A stretch of DNA of 38,161 bases from Stomatobaculum sp. (GCA_017449925.1 JAFSYO010000093.1:1-38161), one strand, 5' to 3'. Positions 23,051 through 31,342 are shown, numbered from the stretch's first letter. Translations and numbers: made by a program. Notes: generated by a model from the letters alone, not told the origin.

Positions 23051-25558
23051 ATGTACGAATGCCCGAGGTGCGGAGGAGAACTCCGCTTTGACATTGCTTC
23101 GCAGAAATTGCTTTGCGCCCACTGCAAGTCGGCTACGGAGTATACAGATCTGAAAGAGGAGAGCACCGCGAAGGAGTCGGGGGAAGCGTATATTTTCCAC
23201 TGCCCGAACTGCGGCGGCCAGATCATGAGCACCAACCTGACTGCGGCGGATTACTGCACATACTGCGGCGCTTTTGCAGTGCTGGAGAGAGAAAAAGGAA
23301 GTTTCCGGCGGGCTGACAACATCATCCCCTTCAAAAAGACGAAGGAGGAGGTCAAGGATCTGTACGCCAAAACCGTGGCGAAAAAGATCTACGCGCCCTC
23401 CGCTATGCGGGACCCGGCGTTCCTGGACCGCTTCCGCGGCATCTACATGCCCTACTGGCTGTACGATGTGAAGCTGGGGCCGGATATCCGCTTCACCGCG
23501 AAGACGCATGAGCGGGACGGGAACTACAATGTGGAAAAGACCCATGAACTTACCTGCGAGTCCGAGGTCTCCTTCGACGGAGTGCCCTACGACGCCTCCT
23601 CCACGCTGCGGGATACATTGGGGCAGGCGGTGACGCCCTTTGAGACGAAGGACATGATCCCCTACACGCCGGCGGTGATGCTGGGCTTCTTCGCTGACCG
23701 GGCGGATACCCCGGCAAAGACCTACGCGGAAGACGCCAGGAACGCCGCGGCGGAAACGGCTTTTGACCGGATCACGGAGGCGGCGGGGTTCCGCGACCCG
23801 AAGCCGGAGAAACCGGAGAATATGAAGACGCTGCGCGGGAATATGAAGGTGCGGCTGGAGAAGACCCGCTCCGCTTTTCTGCCGGTCTGGTTCCTGACCT
23901 GGAGAAAGAATGACCGGGTGTCCTATTCTGTCGTGAACGGGCAGACCGGAGAAGTGTGTGCGGAGCTTCCGGTGGATTTCAGGAAGTATCTGCTGTTTTC
24001 TCTTCTGACGGCGGTGCCGCTGTTCGCGCTGATCTACTGTATCCTGACGATCACGCCCTACACCATGCTGTTCCTCTCCGGGATCCTGGCGGCGGGTATG
24101 GGGCAGGTCTACACTCGGCAGCTGACGGCCATCGCCCGCAGGGAACTGCACGCGGAAGATAAAGGTTACCTCGCGGTGAACCCGGAAGCGGAGAAGAGGC
24201 TGAAGGAGAGCGCGGCAGGGAAGGAAGGTTTTCTGGATGCGCTGCTGGAATTAGGCGGACTGATCCTGAAGGAACTGCCCTTCTTCTCATTTTGCGTGAT
24301 CGCGCTGTTCTTATATATTCTTGTCCCGAGGCTCGGCTCCGACGGCAGCGGAAGGATCGTCAGCGGCATCGCGGTGATCATTATCACCTTTTTCGTGTTC
24401 CTTCGCGGCCGGGAGATTGCGGGGGATATCCAGCAGAAGGAAGCAGTGAACGGAGGAATGGGCGCGATCCTGGCGGCATTCGCGGCAGCGGTCATCACCA
24501 TGGTGCGGCCGGTGTCGGACCTCTGGTACTACGGCGGCTCCGTGTTTGCACTGCTGGGCATCCTGTTCTCGGTGTTCTGTCTGATCCGCTATTACAACCT
24601 TCTGGTCACCAGCCCCATCCCGCATTTCTTCGAGAGAAATGTCGGGGACGGCCTGGAGAAGGCATATGAGGCCGCCGGGGAAACCGGTGAAGCAGGAACA
24701 GCTGCGAAGGCTGACGAAAAAGCGAATCAGACCGGAGAAAAGGCAGGCAAGGAAGGGAAAACCGGGAAAGCCGGGAAAGCTGGGAAGACCGGCAGCGTGA
24801 TCGTGAAGCCGGCGGCAGTGATCGGCATCTGTCTTCTGATCCTTGCGGGCGCCTTCATGATCTCGGAGGTGACAGGCTTCGGCTTTACTTCCGATTTCTC
24901 CACCGGGAAAAAGACTTATGAGAACAACGAGACCGGGTATTTCGCCTATCTCGCGGATGACGCGGACCTTTTCAACAAGGGCGATGAAGAGCGTCTCGCC
25001 GAGCAGCTGATCCCCATCACAGAGTACGGGAACGCGGCGGTGGTGACAGCCTACGTCCAGGGACAGAATACTTCCAACTTTGCGAAGGATGCCTACATCT
25101 CCCTCTTCGGGAACGGCGTCTCCGGAACCATCTTCATCATCGACATGGGAAACCGGAACATCTGGATCTGCAGCGACGGCGAGATCTACAAGACCATTAC
25201 CAAGGGGTATGCCAACATCATCTGCGACAACGTGTACCGGCACGCCACAAAGGGACGCTATTACAAATGCGCGTCGGAAGCTCTTTCCCAGATCACGGTG
25301 CTTCTTGACGGAGGAAAGATCGCCCGGCCTATGAAGCTGATCACGAGCGTTCTGCTGGCGCTCCTCCTTTCCTGCATCCTGAACTACTGGATGGTCACCC
25401 TCACCGTGGGAGTGGAACCTCCTACGGCAGATGTCCTGGCGGGCGGTGTGATCGGCAGCGTGGCAGCCAGCAACGCCGCGCAGAAGATCATCCGCACGAA
25501 ACGCACCTATGACCCGCCGTCCAAGGGCGGCGGCGGAGGCGGCGGCCACGGATTCTGA
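23051..25558 (+). CDS. Zinc-ribbon and TPM-domain multi-pass membrane protein
   Basis: An 835-residue protein. Two N-terminal zinc ribbons (C4-C7-C22-C25; C51-C54-C69-C72) are followed by a long soluble region with an LDRFRGIYMPYWLYDV core. TM helices lie around 312-352, 410-430, 440-460, 475-520. A Gly/Lys/Glu low-complexity linker (about 540-575) and another TM (about 590-610) come next. A TPM domain (about 630-760, FAYLADDADLF at its start) is followed by a TM and a glycine-rich GGGGGGGHGF tail. TPM domains are found in membrane proteins linked to phosphatase-like or photosystem repair roles. The zinc-ribbon/TPM combination suggests an envelope quality-control or regulatory protein (inference). 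GGAGAGGT precedes the ATG. Confidence 0.8.
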   Translation: MYECPRCGGELRFDIASQKLLCAHCKSATEYTDLKEESTAKESGEAYIFHCPNCGGQIMSTNLTAADYCTYCGAFAVLEREKGSFRRADNIIPFKKTKEEVKDLYAKTVAKKIYAPSAMRDPAFLDRFRGIYMPYWLYDVKLGPDIRFTAKTHERDGNYNVEKTHELTCESEVSFDGVPYDASSTLRDTLGQAVTPFETKDMIPYTPAVMLGFFADRADTPAKTYAEDARNAAAETAFDRITEAAGFRDPKPEKPENMKTLRGNMKVRLEKTRSAFLPVWFLTWRKNDRVSYSVVNGQTGEVCAELPVDFRKYLLFSLLTAVPLFALIYCILTITPYTMLFLSGILAAGMGQVYTRQLTAIARRELHAEDKGYLAVNPEAEKRLKESAAGKEGFLDALLELGGLILKELPFFSFCVIALFLYILVPRLGSDGSGRIVSGIAVIIITFFVFLRGREIAGDIQQKEAVNGGMGAILAAFAAAVITMVRPVSDLWYYGGSVFALLGILFSVFCLIRYYNLLVTSPIPHFFERNVGDGLEKAYEAAGETGEAGTAAKADEKANQTGEKAGKEGKTGKAGKAGKTGSVIVKPAAVIGICLLILAGAFMISEVTGFGFTSDFSTGKKTYENNETGYFAYLADDADLFNKGDEERLAEQLIPITEYGNAAVVTAYVQGQNTSNFAKDAYISLFGNGVSGTIFIIDMGNRNIWICSDGEIYKTITKGYANIICDNVYRHATKGRYYKCASEALSQITVLLDGGKIARPMKLITSVLLALLLSCILNYWMVTLTVGVEPPTADVLAGGVIGSVAASNAAQKIIRTKRTYDPPSKGGGGGGGHGF

Positions 25559-25598
25559 TCGATCTCCGGGATGCGTATTCGGATGAATTGAAATAGAA

Positions 25599-25626
25599 AA
25601 CAGGAGGACCTGCGGGCCCTCCTGTT
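25599..25626. terminator. Bidirectional terminator between convergent genes
   Basis: AACAGGAGG(a)CC stem, TGCG loop and GG(c)CCTCCTGTT. An A-run before it gives a T-run on the minus strand; TTATTT follows on the plus strand. It separates the TPM gene from the convergent small membrane gene. Confidence 0.85.
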
Positions 25627-25639
25627 ATTTGTATAAAGT

Positions 25640-25852
25640 TCATTTGCTGGAAAGAATGGCAATGAGCCCGACGACAAGGATCACCGGCACCAGGAACAAT
25701 GCCCCTCCGAACAGAACAATTATAATGAAGGCAAGAATAATATGGAGGACAAGGCTGATCAATCCCCCGATGATCTTCCCGAAGATCCTTAATATGGGAC
25801 CGGTAATTTTGAAAAGGACGAGCAGACAGATAACGAGCAGCAGAATATCCAT
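25640..25852 (-). CDS. Small hydrophobic membrane protein
   Basis: A 70-residue protein that is almost entirely hydrophobic (LLLVICLLVLFKITGPIL, then two further TM-like stretches), with a few basic and glycine residues and an ILSSK end. It probably spans the membrane two or three times. AAGGAAAGGAAA lies upstream of the ATG. Function unknown. Confidence 0.65.
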   Translation of the reverse strand: MDILLLVICLLVLFKITGPILRIFGKIIGGLISLVLHIILAFIIIVLFGGALFLVPVILVVGLIAILSSK

Positions 25853-25877
25853 TTTGTGTTTCCTTTCCTTGTAAAGA

Positions 25878-26360
25878 TCAGACTTCCACGTCGTCTCCGG
25901 TCCAGAGATATCTCAGGTGAAAACCGGCGGCCACATCTTTAATATCGGAATAGGCGATGGTCACACCGTATTGTTCTGACACATCCAGAGCTTTGTCTCC
26001 AAAACCGTATACATAGTGAAAATGCGGATGGCTGTCCTGGATTACGGACGGCTTTCTTTTCTGCACCCAGGCCTGGTCCTGCATGAGGTACGCCTGGGCC
26101 GCGATGCGCTTGATGGTGCTGCCGGAGGGTATATCCGTTACGATCTTCTTTTTGCCGCTCCCTTTGATGCGCTGGTCATGCCACACGCCGTCCTGTAAGG
26201 TGCCTGTATAAGATTCCACATCTTTGCCGTTCTTCTTGATGATATACCAGCAGGAATTGTCTTTGCAGCCCATATCATGGTCCACATCGTCCCGGTAGGC
26301 GTGGATCAATTCGAACCCCTGATTATCTTCCGCAAGTTTCATGAAGCGTTCAACTGACAT
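25878..26360 (-). CDS. Protein of unknown function
   Basis: A 160-residue soluble protein with ELIHAYRDDVDHDMGCKDNSC (split) near residues 17-37, a SHPHFHYVYGFGD segment near 110 and a FHLRYLWTGDD end. Cys and His residues occur but form no metal motif I recognise. AAAGGAG precedes the ATG. It is 25 bp upstream of the small membrane gene on the same strand and may be co-transcribed with it. I do not recognise the family. Confidence 0.7.
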   Translation of the reverse strand: MSVERFMKLAEDNQGFELIHAYRDDVDHDMGCKDNSCWYIIKKNGKDVESYTGTLQDGVWHDQRIKGSGKKKIVTDIPSGSTIKRIAAQAYLMQDQAWVQKRKPSVIQDSHPHFHYVYGFGDKALDVSEQYGVTIAYSDIKDVAAGFHLRYLWTGDDVEV

Positions 26361-26407
26361 ATGAGACTCCTTTGATTGATACTGAGGAAAATGGTTACTG
26401 AGACGGA

Positions 26408-26455
26408 TGAGCTCCGGAACTAATGAATTCCGAAACCAATGAGTTCCGAAACCAT
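26408..26455. repeat. Three 16-bp tandem repeats in a divergent intergenic region
   Basis: Units 26408-26423, 26424-26439 and 26440-26455 follow the pattern TGA(a/g)(c/t)TCCG(a/g)AAC(c/t)A(a/t). They lie between the 160-residue unknown gene and the flavoprotein gene, just before an A/T-rich stretch with TATGAT that could be a -10. Confidence 0.85.
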
Positions 26456-26552
26456 CATAACATAAAATGGAGTTTCTTATGATATGATTGATGTAGAATC
26501 AGCTTTTGACGGCTGGATCAGGATATCAGGGAAAACAGAGAGGAGGCGCAGT

Positions 26553-27140
26553 ATGGGAAAGTCGATCGTGGTATTCCGGGGAAGCCCCAGAAAAAACGGG
26601 AATACCAACGCGCTGACGGATTCGGCTGTGTCCTGCTTCAGGGAGGCGGGCTGCAGCATCACGGAGTTCGACCTGTATGATATGGAGATATTTCCCTGCC
26701 GGGCATGCAGGGCATGTCAGGAAGACTGGACCGTGGTGAACTGTATCCAGGAAGATGATTTCGGGAAGGCGGCTGCCGCGGTGCAGGAAAGCGATCTCAT
26801 CCTTCTGGCGACGCCGATCTACTCCTGGTACTGCACGGCTCCGATGAAAGCTCTGCTGGACCGGATGGTCTACGCTTTCAATATGTATTACGGAGAAAAA
26901 CGCGGTCCTTCACTGTGGGAAGGGAAGCAGACCGCTTTGATCACCACCTGCGGGTACCGTCCTGAAAAGGGTGCTGACCTTCTCGAGGAAGGAATCAGGA
27001 GATACTGCAAACACTCGAAGCTGGAGTACCTGGGTATGCTCTGTGAACGCCACATGGGATATCAGACCGTGTTCATGGACGAAGACAAGAGAAACCACGC
27101 AATACAGTTCGCGGAAGAACTGCTGGAGAAAATGAGATAG
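26553..27140 (+). CDS. NAD(P)H-dependent flavodoxin-fold reductase
   Basis: A 195-residue FMN-binding flavodoxin-like protein. IVVFRGSPRKNGNTNALT is the phosphate-binding loop, CRACRACQED a CX2CX2C site typical of iron-sulfur flavoproteins of anaerobes, and ATPIYSWYCTAPMK the flavin-contacting loop. It probably transfers electrons from NAD(P)H or ferredoxin. The ATG at 26553 has AGAGGAGG upstream; an in-frame ATG at 26484 lacks a good site. The gene is 15 bp from tenA. Confidence 0.88.
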   Translation: MGKSIVVFRGSPRKNGNTNALTDSAVSCFREAGCSITEFDLYDMEIFPCRACRACQEDWTVVNCIQEDDFGKAAAAVQESDLILLATPIYSWYCTAPMKALLDRMVYAFNMYYGEKRGPSLWEGKQTALITTCGYRPEKGADLLEEGIRRYCKHSKLEYLGMLCERHMGYQTVFMDEDKRNHAIQFAEELLEKMR

Positions 27141-27155
27141 GAGATAAAAACAGAG

Positions 27156-27833
27156 ATGAATACATCCGAAAAGAGCCTTTGTTTTACGGACCGTCTGTAC
27201 CAGGCAGCTGCCCCGGTCTGGAAGAAGTGTATGGAGCATCCTTTTGTGAAGGGACTTGGGGACGGGAGCCTGCCGATGGAGAAGTTCCAGTATTTTATGC
27301 TGCAGGACTATGTCTATCTGTATGACTATGCCAGGGTATTTGCCCTGGGAACGGTCAAGGCGAAGGAGCCGGCGCTGATGCGCGAGTTCGCAAGGAATGT
27401 GGACGCAGTCCTGCACGGGGAGATGGAGATCCACCGGGCCTACATGAAGCGGCTGGGCATTTCTGAGGAGAGAGCGGAAACGGTCAAGGCGGACCTCCCG
27501 AATATCTCCTATACCAGCTACATGATCGCCGAAGCCCAGGCCGGAAGCGTCGCCGACATCGTTGCGGCCATTCTTTCCTGTTCCTGGAGCTATGCGGACA
27601 TCGGCCTCATGCTGGCGGCGATCCCCGGCGCCGCGGAGCATCCGTTCTACGGGGAATGGATCCAGGGATATGCCGGCGAAGAGTACCAGGAGACCAACCG
27701 GAACCTGATCGTGCTGATGAACCGGCTGGCGGAAGGACTTCCCGCGGAACAGAAGGATCACCTGGAAGAGATCTTTGTCAACTGCTGCCGTTATGAGCTG
27801 GGCTTCTGGGACATGGCCTGGCAGGGCGGCTGA
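27156..27833 (+). CDS. tenA: TenA-family aminopyrimidine aminohydrolase (thiaminase II)
   Basis: A 225-residue all-helical TenA/THI-4 protein. Catalytic residues known for TenA are present as D51 (LQDYVYLYDY), C142 (ILSCSWSYADIG) and E214 (CRYELGFWDMAW). It salvages thiamin breakdown products by hydrolysing 4-amino-5-aminomethyl-2-methylpyrimidine. No THI-box (TPP riboswitch) or thiamin gene is visible nearby, unusual for tenA. AGGAGAT lies upstream of the ATG. Co-transcribed with the flavoprotein gene. Confidence 0.92.
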   Translation: MNTSEKSLCFTDRLYQAAAPVWKKCMEHPFVKGLGDGSLPMEKFQYFMLQDYVYLYDYARVFALGTVKAKEPALMREFARNVDAVLHGEMEIHRAYMKRLGISEERAETVKADLPNISYTSYMIAEAQAGSVADIVAAILSCSWSYADIGLMLAAIPGAAEHPFYGEWIQGYAGEEYQETNRNLIVLMNRLAEGLPAEQKDHLEEIFVNCCRYELGFWDMAWQGG

Positions 27834-27925
27834 TTCTTTCCGGCAGTATCCCGGCAGTTTTCCGGAATTTTCCCGAAAATATAACAAAAACCAGGCCAGT
27901 AATAAAAAAACAATAAATTTTTATG

Positions 27926-27954
27926 TCGACCTTTTTGCAATTTGCTGTTAGACT
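27926..27954 (+). promoter_or_regulatory. Promoter of the M15-like gene
   Basis: TCGACC (27926-27931), a 17-bp spacer and TAGACT (27949-27954), with TG at 27946-27947 (extended -10). It lies in an A/T-rich stretch some 50 bp before the ATG at 28007. Confidence 0.5.
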
Positions 27955-28006
27955 AAGAATGAGGCGTTTTTGTGCCCCGCAAATTTTGTAATGGAGAAAG
28001 GCAGAC

Positions 28007-29692
28007 ATGTACTCACCAAGGAGAAGAACCCGTAGTATTTCGATAGAGATGCTGGCGGCCATAGTGCTTTTGCTGGTAGTCCTGGCTTTTCTGCTGGGAT
28101 TCCTGCTGGGCGGCCGGAGTATGAAGAAACGACTGGAAGCGGAAGAAGATACCGTGGTCCGGACAGTCCGGGAGTCGGTAGTGGATGCCGCTTCACAGGA
28201 GCCGGAGAAGCCTTCCGCGGAGAGCGTGCTGGCGGAGACCACAAAAGCAGCTGAAAGCACAAGGGCAGCTGAAAGCACAAAGGCGTCGGAGACCACGAAA
28301 GCATCGGAGTCTTCAAAGTCATCCGGGAGCTCGAATACATCGGAGACCACAAAGTCATCCGGAAGCGCGAAGACATCAGAATCCACAAAGTCCACAGGGA
28401 CCGCGGAGTCAGCGGCGTCTGCCAGAACCTCCCAGACAGAAAGATCTGTTCAGGAATCTGAGAACATAGCGCCCCGGGCCCTGGCACAGGAAGATGCCGC
28501 AGCGCCTGCAGAAGAGGCGGCTCAGGAAGAGGCGGCTGCACCTGCGGAGGAAGCAGCCCAGGAAGAGGCGGCTGCACCTGCGGAGGAGGCAGCACAGGAA
28601 GATGCCGCAGCGCCCGCAGAGGGAGCAGCTAATACAGAGACACTGGCGGCGGCAGGAGCAGAAGGAACATCGGCTGCGGCGGAAGCAGCGGCTGCAGAAG
28701 ATGCCGCAGCGCCCTCGGGACAGGCAGTTCTTTCTGCGGCACCTGGAGCAGCAGAGGAATCGGCAGCTGCAGCAGAAACTACGGCAGCATCATCCGCAGA
28801 AACTGCAGCAGCAGCCGCAGAAACTGCAGCAGCATCTGCAGATACTACGGCTGCTAGCCAGGGAACCACAACAGCTTCGACAGCAACTGGTCAGGGAACT
28901 GCAGCAGCTGCAGCGGCAGCAGCCGGACAGGAAAGCACAGCGGGGAAATCCCTCGCACAGGCAAAGGCGCAGGATGGAGACGATCCTGTAAGTTACACCA
29001 AAGAATCCACGGTGCTGAAGTCATCTCCGCTGGTCGGTGTGGCGGCAGGACAGGTCCTTTCTTCCTTGGACATCAATGTTTCGAGACCGGAGGACTATAC
29101 GCAGATCCTCGCCATCAAGGAAGGCGATTATGTCTATAACCGCATCAACGGCAAGTCCTGGAGGGAGAATCCGGATATCGCGCTGGAGGATCTCCGCTAC
29201 GTAAAGGTGCTGCATTATAATTACGACGGCAACATCCAGGTCGGAGAGCTGATCGTCAACAAAGACATCCAGCAGGATATCACGGAGATCTTTGAGGAGC
29301 TGTTCCGGCAGAAATACCAGGTTAGTTCCATGCACCTGATCGACGACTACTGGCAGGGGACCGCGAGTTCTTCCGGATCGTATTCTATCGACAGGAACAA
29401 CACTTCCGTATTCCGCTACAGCGGACGGAACAGCAGCGGGAACCTTTCCAACCATGCGCTGGGTCTGGCGATCGATTTCAACCCGCAGCAGAATCCTTAC
29501 GTGACGTTCTCTGACGGGGAGCCGCACTGGTCCCATGATAATGCCTCCGCCTATGTGGACAGAAGCGCAGGACTGCCGCACATGATCGACCACAACGATC
29601 TGGCGTACCAGCTGTTTACGGCCCACGGCTTCACCTGGGGAGGGGACAAGGATAACCCCAAGGATTACCAGCTTTTTGAGAAGGCGAGATAA
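28007..29692 (+). CDS. Membrane-anchored repeat protein with a degenerate M15-like peptidase domain
   Basis: A 561-residue protein with one N-terminal TM helix (about residues 17-31, AAIVLLLVVLAFLLGFLLGG) and no cleavable signal. A Ser/Thr/Lys/Glu then Ala/Glu-rich spacer (about 60-320) includes four 12-residue EEAAAPAEEAAQ-type repeats. A globular C-terminal part ends in an M15-like (D-Ala-D-Ala carboxypeptidase/VanY type) domain from about 465, with SNHALGLAIDF supplying one His and the Asp of the zinc site. The third zinc-ligand His, normally in a YxHFE motif, is Leu here (DYQLFE), and GGDW is GGDK. Peptidase activity is doubtful. GGAGAAAGG precedes the ATG. It is presumably a wall-facing protein. 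Confidence 0.82.
   Translation: MYSPRRRTRSISIEMLAAIVLLLVVLAFLLGFLLGGRSMKKRLEAEEDTVVRTVRESVVDAASQEPEKPSAESVLAETTKAAESTRAAESTKASETTKASESSKSSGSSNTSETTKSSGSAKTSESTKSTGTAESAASARTSQTERSVQESENIAPRALAQEDAAAPAEEAAQEEAAAPAEEAAQEEAAAPAEEAAQEDAAAPAEGAANTETLAAAGAEGTSAAAEAAAAEDAAAPSGQAVLSAAPGAAEESAAAAETTAASSAETAAAAAETAAASADTTAASQGTTTASTATGQGTAAAAAAAAGQESTAGKSLAQAKAQDGDDPVSYTKESTVLKSSPLVGVAAGQVLSSLDINVSRPEDYTQILAIKEGDYVYNRINGKSWRENPDIALEDLRYVKVLHYNYDGNIQVGELIVNKDIQQDITEIFEELFRQKYQVSSMHLIDDYWQGTASSSGSYSIDRNNTSVFRYSGRNSSGNLSNHALGLAIDFNPQQNPYVTFSDGEPHWSHDNASAYVDRSAGLPHMIDHNDLAYQLFTAHGFTWGGDKDNPKDYQLFEKAR
28490..28633 (+). repeat. Four 36-bp tandem repeats encoding a Glu/Ala/Pro spacer
   Basis: Units at 28490-28525, 28526-28561, 28562-28597 and 28598-28633 encode EDAAAPAEEAAQ with small variations. 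Outer units share GAAGATGCCGCAGCGCC and inner ones GAAGAGGCGGCTGCACC. Confidence 0.85.
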
Positions 29693-29741
29693 TACGTCGG
29701 GAGCCTTTGGAATCAATTAAACTTAATACGATATACATTTT

Positions 29742-29775
29742 AAAAAGGCTGTCGCAGTGGTGCGGCAGCCTTTTT
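29742..29775. terminator. Rho-independent terminator after the M15-like gene
   Basis: AAAAAGGCTG(t)CGCA, GTGG loop, TGCG(g)CAGCCTTTTT, with A and T tracts on the two sides. It sits about 50 bp after the stop at 29692. Confidence 0.9.
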
Positions 29776-29850
29776 AAAATACAACAGTTATCCGTCAGTC
29801 ATAGTTCATTCTTCATACCTGAATTACTAGAAAAATTCAACTTCAGGTCT

Positions 29851-30124
29851 GGGGCTATATGTGAAACTACTCAAATGCACTCCATTCTCCTGCTGGCTGA
29901 TTCCGTGATTCTGTTCATTTTTAGGAAACAGTGGGGGTATAGAGTTTAAGTCCTCGAAAGCACTCCATTGTTTCAACGAGAAAGAGGGGAGTGCATTTCA
30001 GTACTTGTCTGTAATACCCCCAGTCCAGTAAATCCCGGCTCAAAAAATGCTTGAATTCGGACAAAAACGAGGAAAAACCGGATCAGGGGAGGGAGTGCAT
30101 TTCAAAACTTTTCAATATAGCCCC
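29851..30124. repeat. Nested inverted-repeat structure (four copies of a ~34-bp element)
   Basis: Four related elements: 29851-29883 and 29933-29966 read forward; 29986-30021 and 30091-30124 read in reverse. All share GGGG(g/c)TAT at one end and AA(a/t)GCACTCC at the other. The outer pair shares GGGGCTATAT and the inner pair GGGGGTAT. Each pair can form a long hairpin, and the inner one is flanked by AGT on both sides. The region 29776-30208 has no credible gene: the one open frame over its left part (29707-29949) runs through the terminator. No transposase is near. It may be a miniature transposon, nested insertions, or a structured RNA; see findings. Confidence 0.75.
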
Positions 30125-30208
30125 ACCCGCCATTCGAAGGTAATCCGAACGTCAATAGAGCGCTGTTAAACGCCATAAAAAACGCCATTGGAACACTGAA
30201 ACTTTCGA

Positions 30209-31162
30209 TCACAGTAGTTTTCCGGACTTTTTCCCGGGGTCCAGGATGGCCTGGGTGCGGTAGGGCATGATGGGATGGGTCGCCAGGAGGTTTACCATAC
30301 GGACTGCGAAGCGCTCCACAGGGTTGCGTTTCCGGGTGATGTCCCGCAGGTAGTCCTGAGGGCTGAGATATTTGTATGCGTGGCGGCCGGCGCTCAGCAG
30401 CATCATGGCCTCCAGTTCCGAGGTCCCGCCGGTCAGCGCCTGGGCGACGCGGTCCGCGGAGTACTCTCTGGAACGGGACAGGAGGGGGAACAGGATATAC
30501 TGTCCGAGGACAGGGATGAAGTTGATCAGCATACACCAGACGGCATACTGCAGCTGTACGTGGTGCAGGTAGGCGTGGCCCATTTCGTGGGCCATGATAA
30601 AGTAGACGGTATCGAAATCTTTATTCTCCATATAGGCCAGGTCCACGATCTCCGCATTAAGCTGGATGAAGATCCGGCCGGGGACCCAGCAGGTGAAGGC
30701 GTTCAGTTCTCCGTTCATCTGCTGGACGAAGACTTCGGGTTCTTTGGGAAGATCCAGAAGCTCTGTATACTCCTTTACCTTCTGGTAGATCTCCGGGAAA
30801 TTCTTCTCCGATACGCGGACACTATAGGAGAGCTGGCTCGCGTACTGAGAATAGACGGTGAAAAGATACACGACAAGCATCAGGATGATGGAGCCGATTC
30901 CGCCGATAATGCCGATCAGAACCAGCAGGATCAGCAGGAGGGCTCCGAAATCAGGCTTTTCCGCCGACAGGCCGAACATCCCCAGGAATTCTTTCAGTTC
31001 TTCGACGGGCTCAAAATCATCGGTGATAAAAAACACCAGCAGACAGGCGGCCATCAGCCCCAGGATGATGCAGGCCGCGTACAGTTTCACTTCCATGCGG
31101 TGCCGGGTCCTCCGGATCTGCTCCCGGACCTCTTCACCGCGGGACACATTCATATTTTCCAT
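30209..31162 (-). CDS. M48-family membrane metalloprotease
   Basis: A 317-residue membrane protease. TM helices lie around 26-46 and 74-104. A cytoplasmic-side peptidase domain has the zinc motif HEMGH (192-196) and a third ligand E233 in SRSREYSADR. A hydrophobic LINFIPVLGQYILFPLL hairpin falls between. The M48 family (HtpX/Ste24-like) degrades damaged or misfolded membrane proteins. AGAGGAAAAG lies upstream of the ATG at 31162. It is divergent from the large helicase gene across a 228-bp gap. Whether the two work together is unknown. Confidence 0.9.
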   Translation of the reverse strand: MENMNVSRGEEVREQIRRTRHRMEVKLYAACIILGLMAACLLVFFITDDFEPVEELKEFLGMFGLSAEKPDFGALLLILLVLIGIIGGIGSIILMLVVYLFTVYSQYASQLSYSVRVSEKNFPEIYQKVKEYTELLDLPKEPEVFVQQMNGELNAFTCWVPGRIFIQLNAEIVDLAYMENKDFDTVYFIMAHEMGHAYLHHVQLQYAVWCMLINFIPVLGQYILFPLLSRSREYSADRVAQALTGGTSELEAMMLLSAGRHAYKYLSPQDYLRDITRKRNPVERFAVRMVNLLATHPIMPYRTQAILDPGKKSGKLL

Positions 31163-31302
31163 TTTCTTTTCCTCTCTCTAAAGTTCAATTCTGGATTGCG
31201 CGTCAAAAGCGGCATTCCAATATCTATTATTCCTCAGCTTCTATGATACTCCCTGTATATCACAACAGAGACACAAAAACATCTCCGCGAAGGGCATTCC
31301 CT

Positions 31303-31311
31303 TGTTATAAT
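31303..31311 (+). promoter_or_regulatory. Extended -10 promoter of the helicase gene
   Basis: A perfect extended -10, TG-T-TATAAT (31303-31311), with no usable -35 seventeen bp upstream. Transcription would start near 31318, about 70 bp before the coding start. Confidence 0.6.
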
Positions 31312-31342
31312 GGAAAAAGATTATTGATCATTAGTCACGACC

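Noticed and set aside
24311..25549. 412-residue open frame on the minus strand opposite the TPM protein
   Set aside because: Shadow of a gene with clear zinc-ribbon, TM and TPM features.
26361..26552. TPP riboswitch upstream of the flavoprotein-tenA pair
   Set aside because: The conserved CTGAGA and ACCTGA elements are not present; only tandem repeats and an A/T-rich stretch are seen.
28522..28869. 115-residue Ala/Ser-rich open frame on the minus strand
   Set aside because: Antisense image of the Ala/Glu-rich repeats of the M15-like gene.
29707..29949. 80-residue open frame in the gene-free region
   Set aside because: It crosses the rho-independent terminator at 29742-29775 and part of the inverted repeats, has no ribosome site and no recognisable domain.
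29851..30124. CRISPR array
   Set aside because: The four repeats are in two orientations, with unequal spacing (49, 19 and 69 bp between neighbours), and no cas gene is present.
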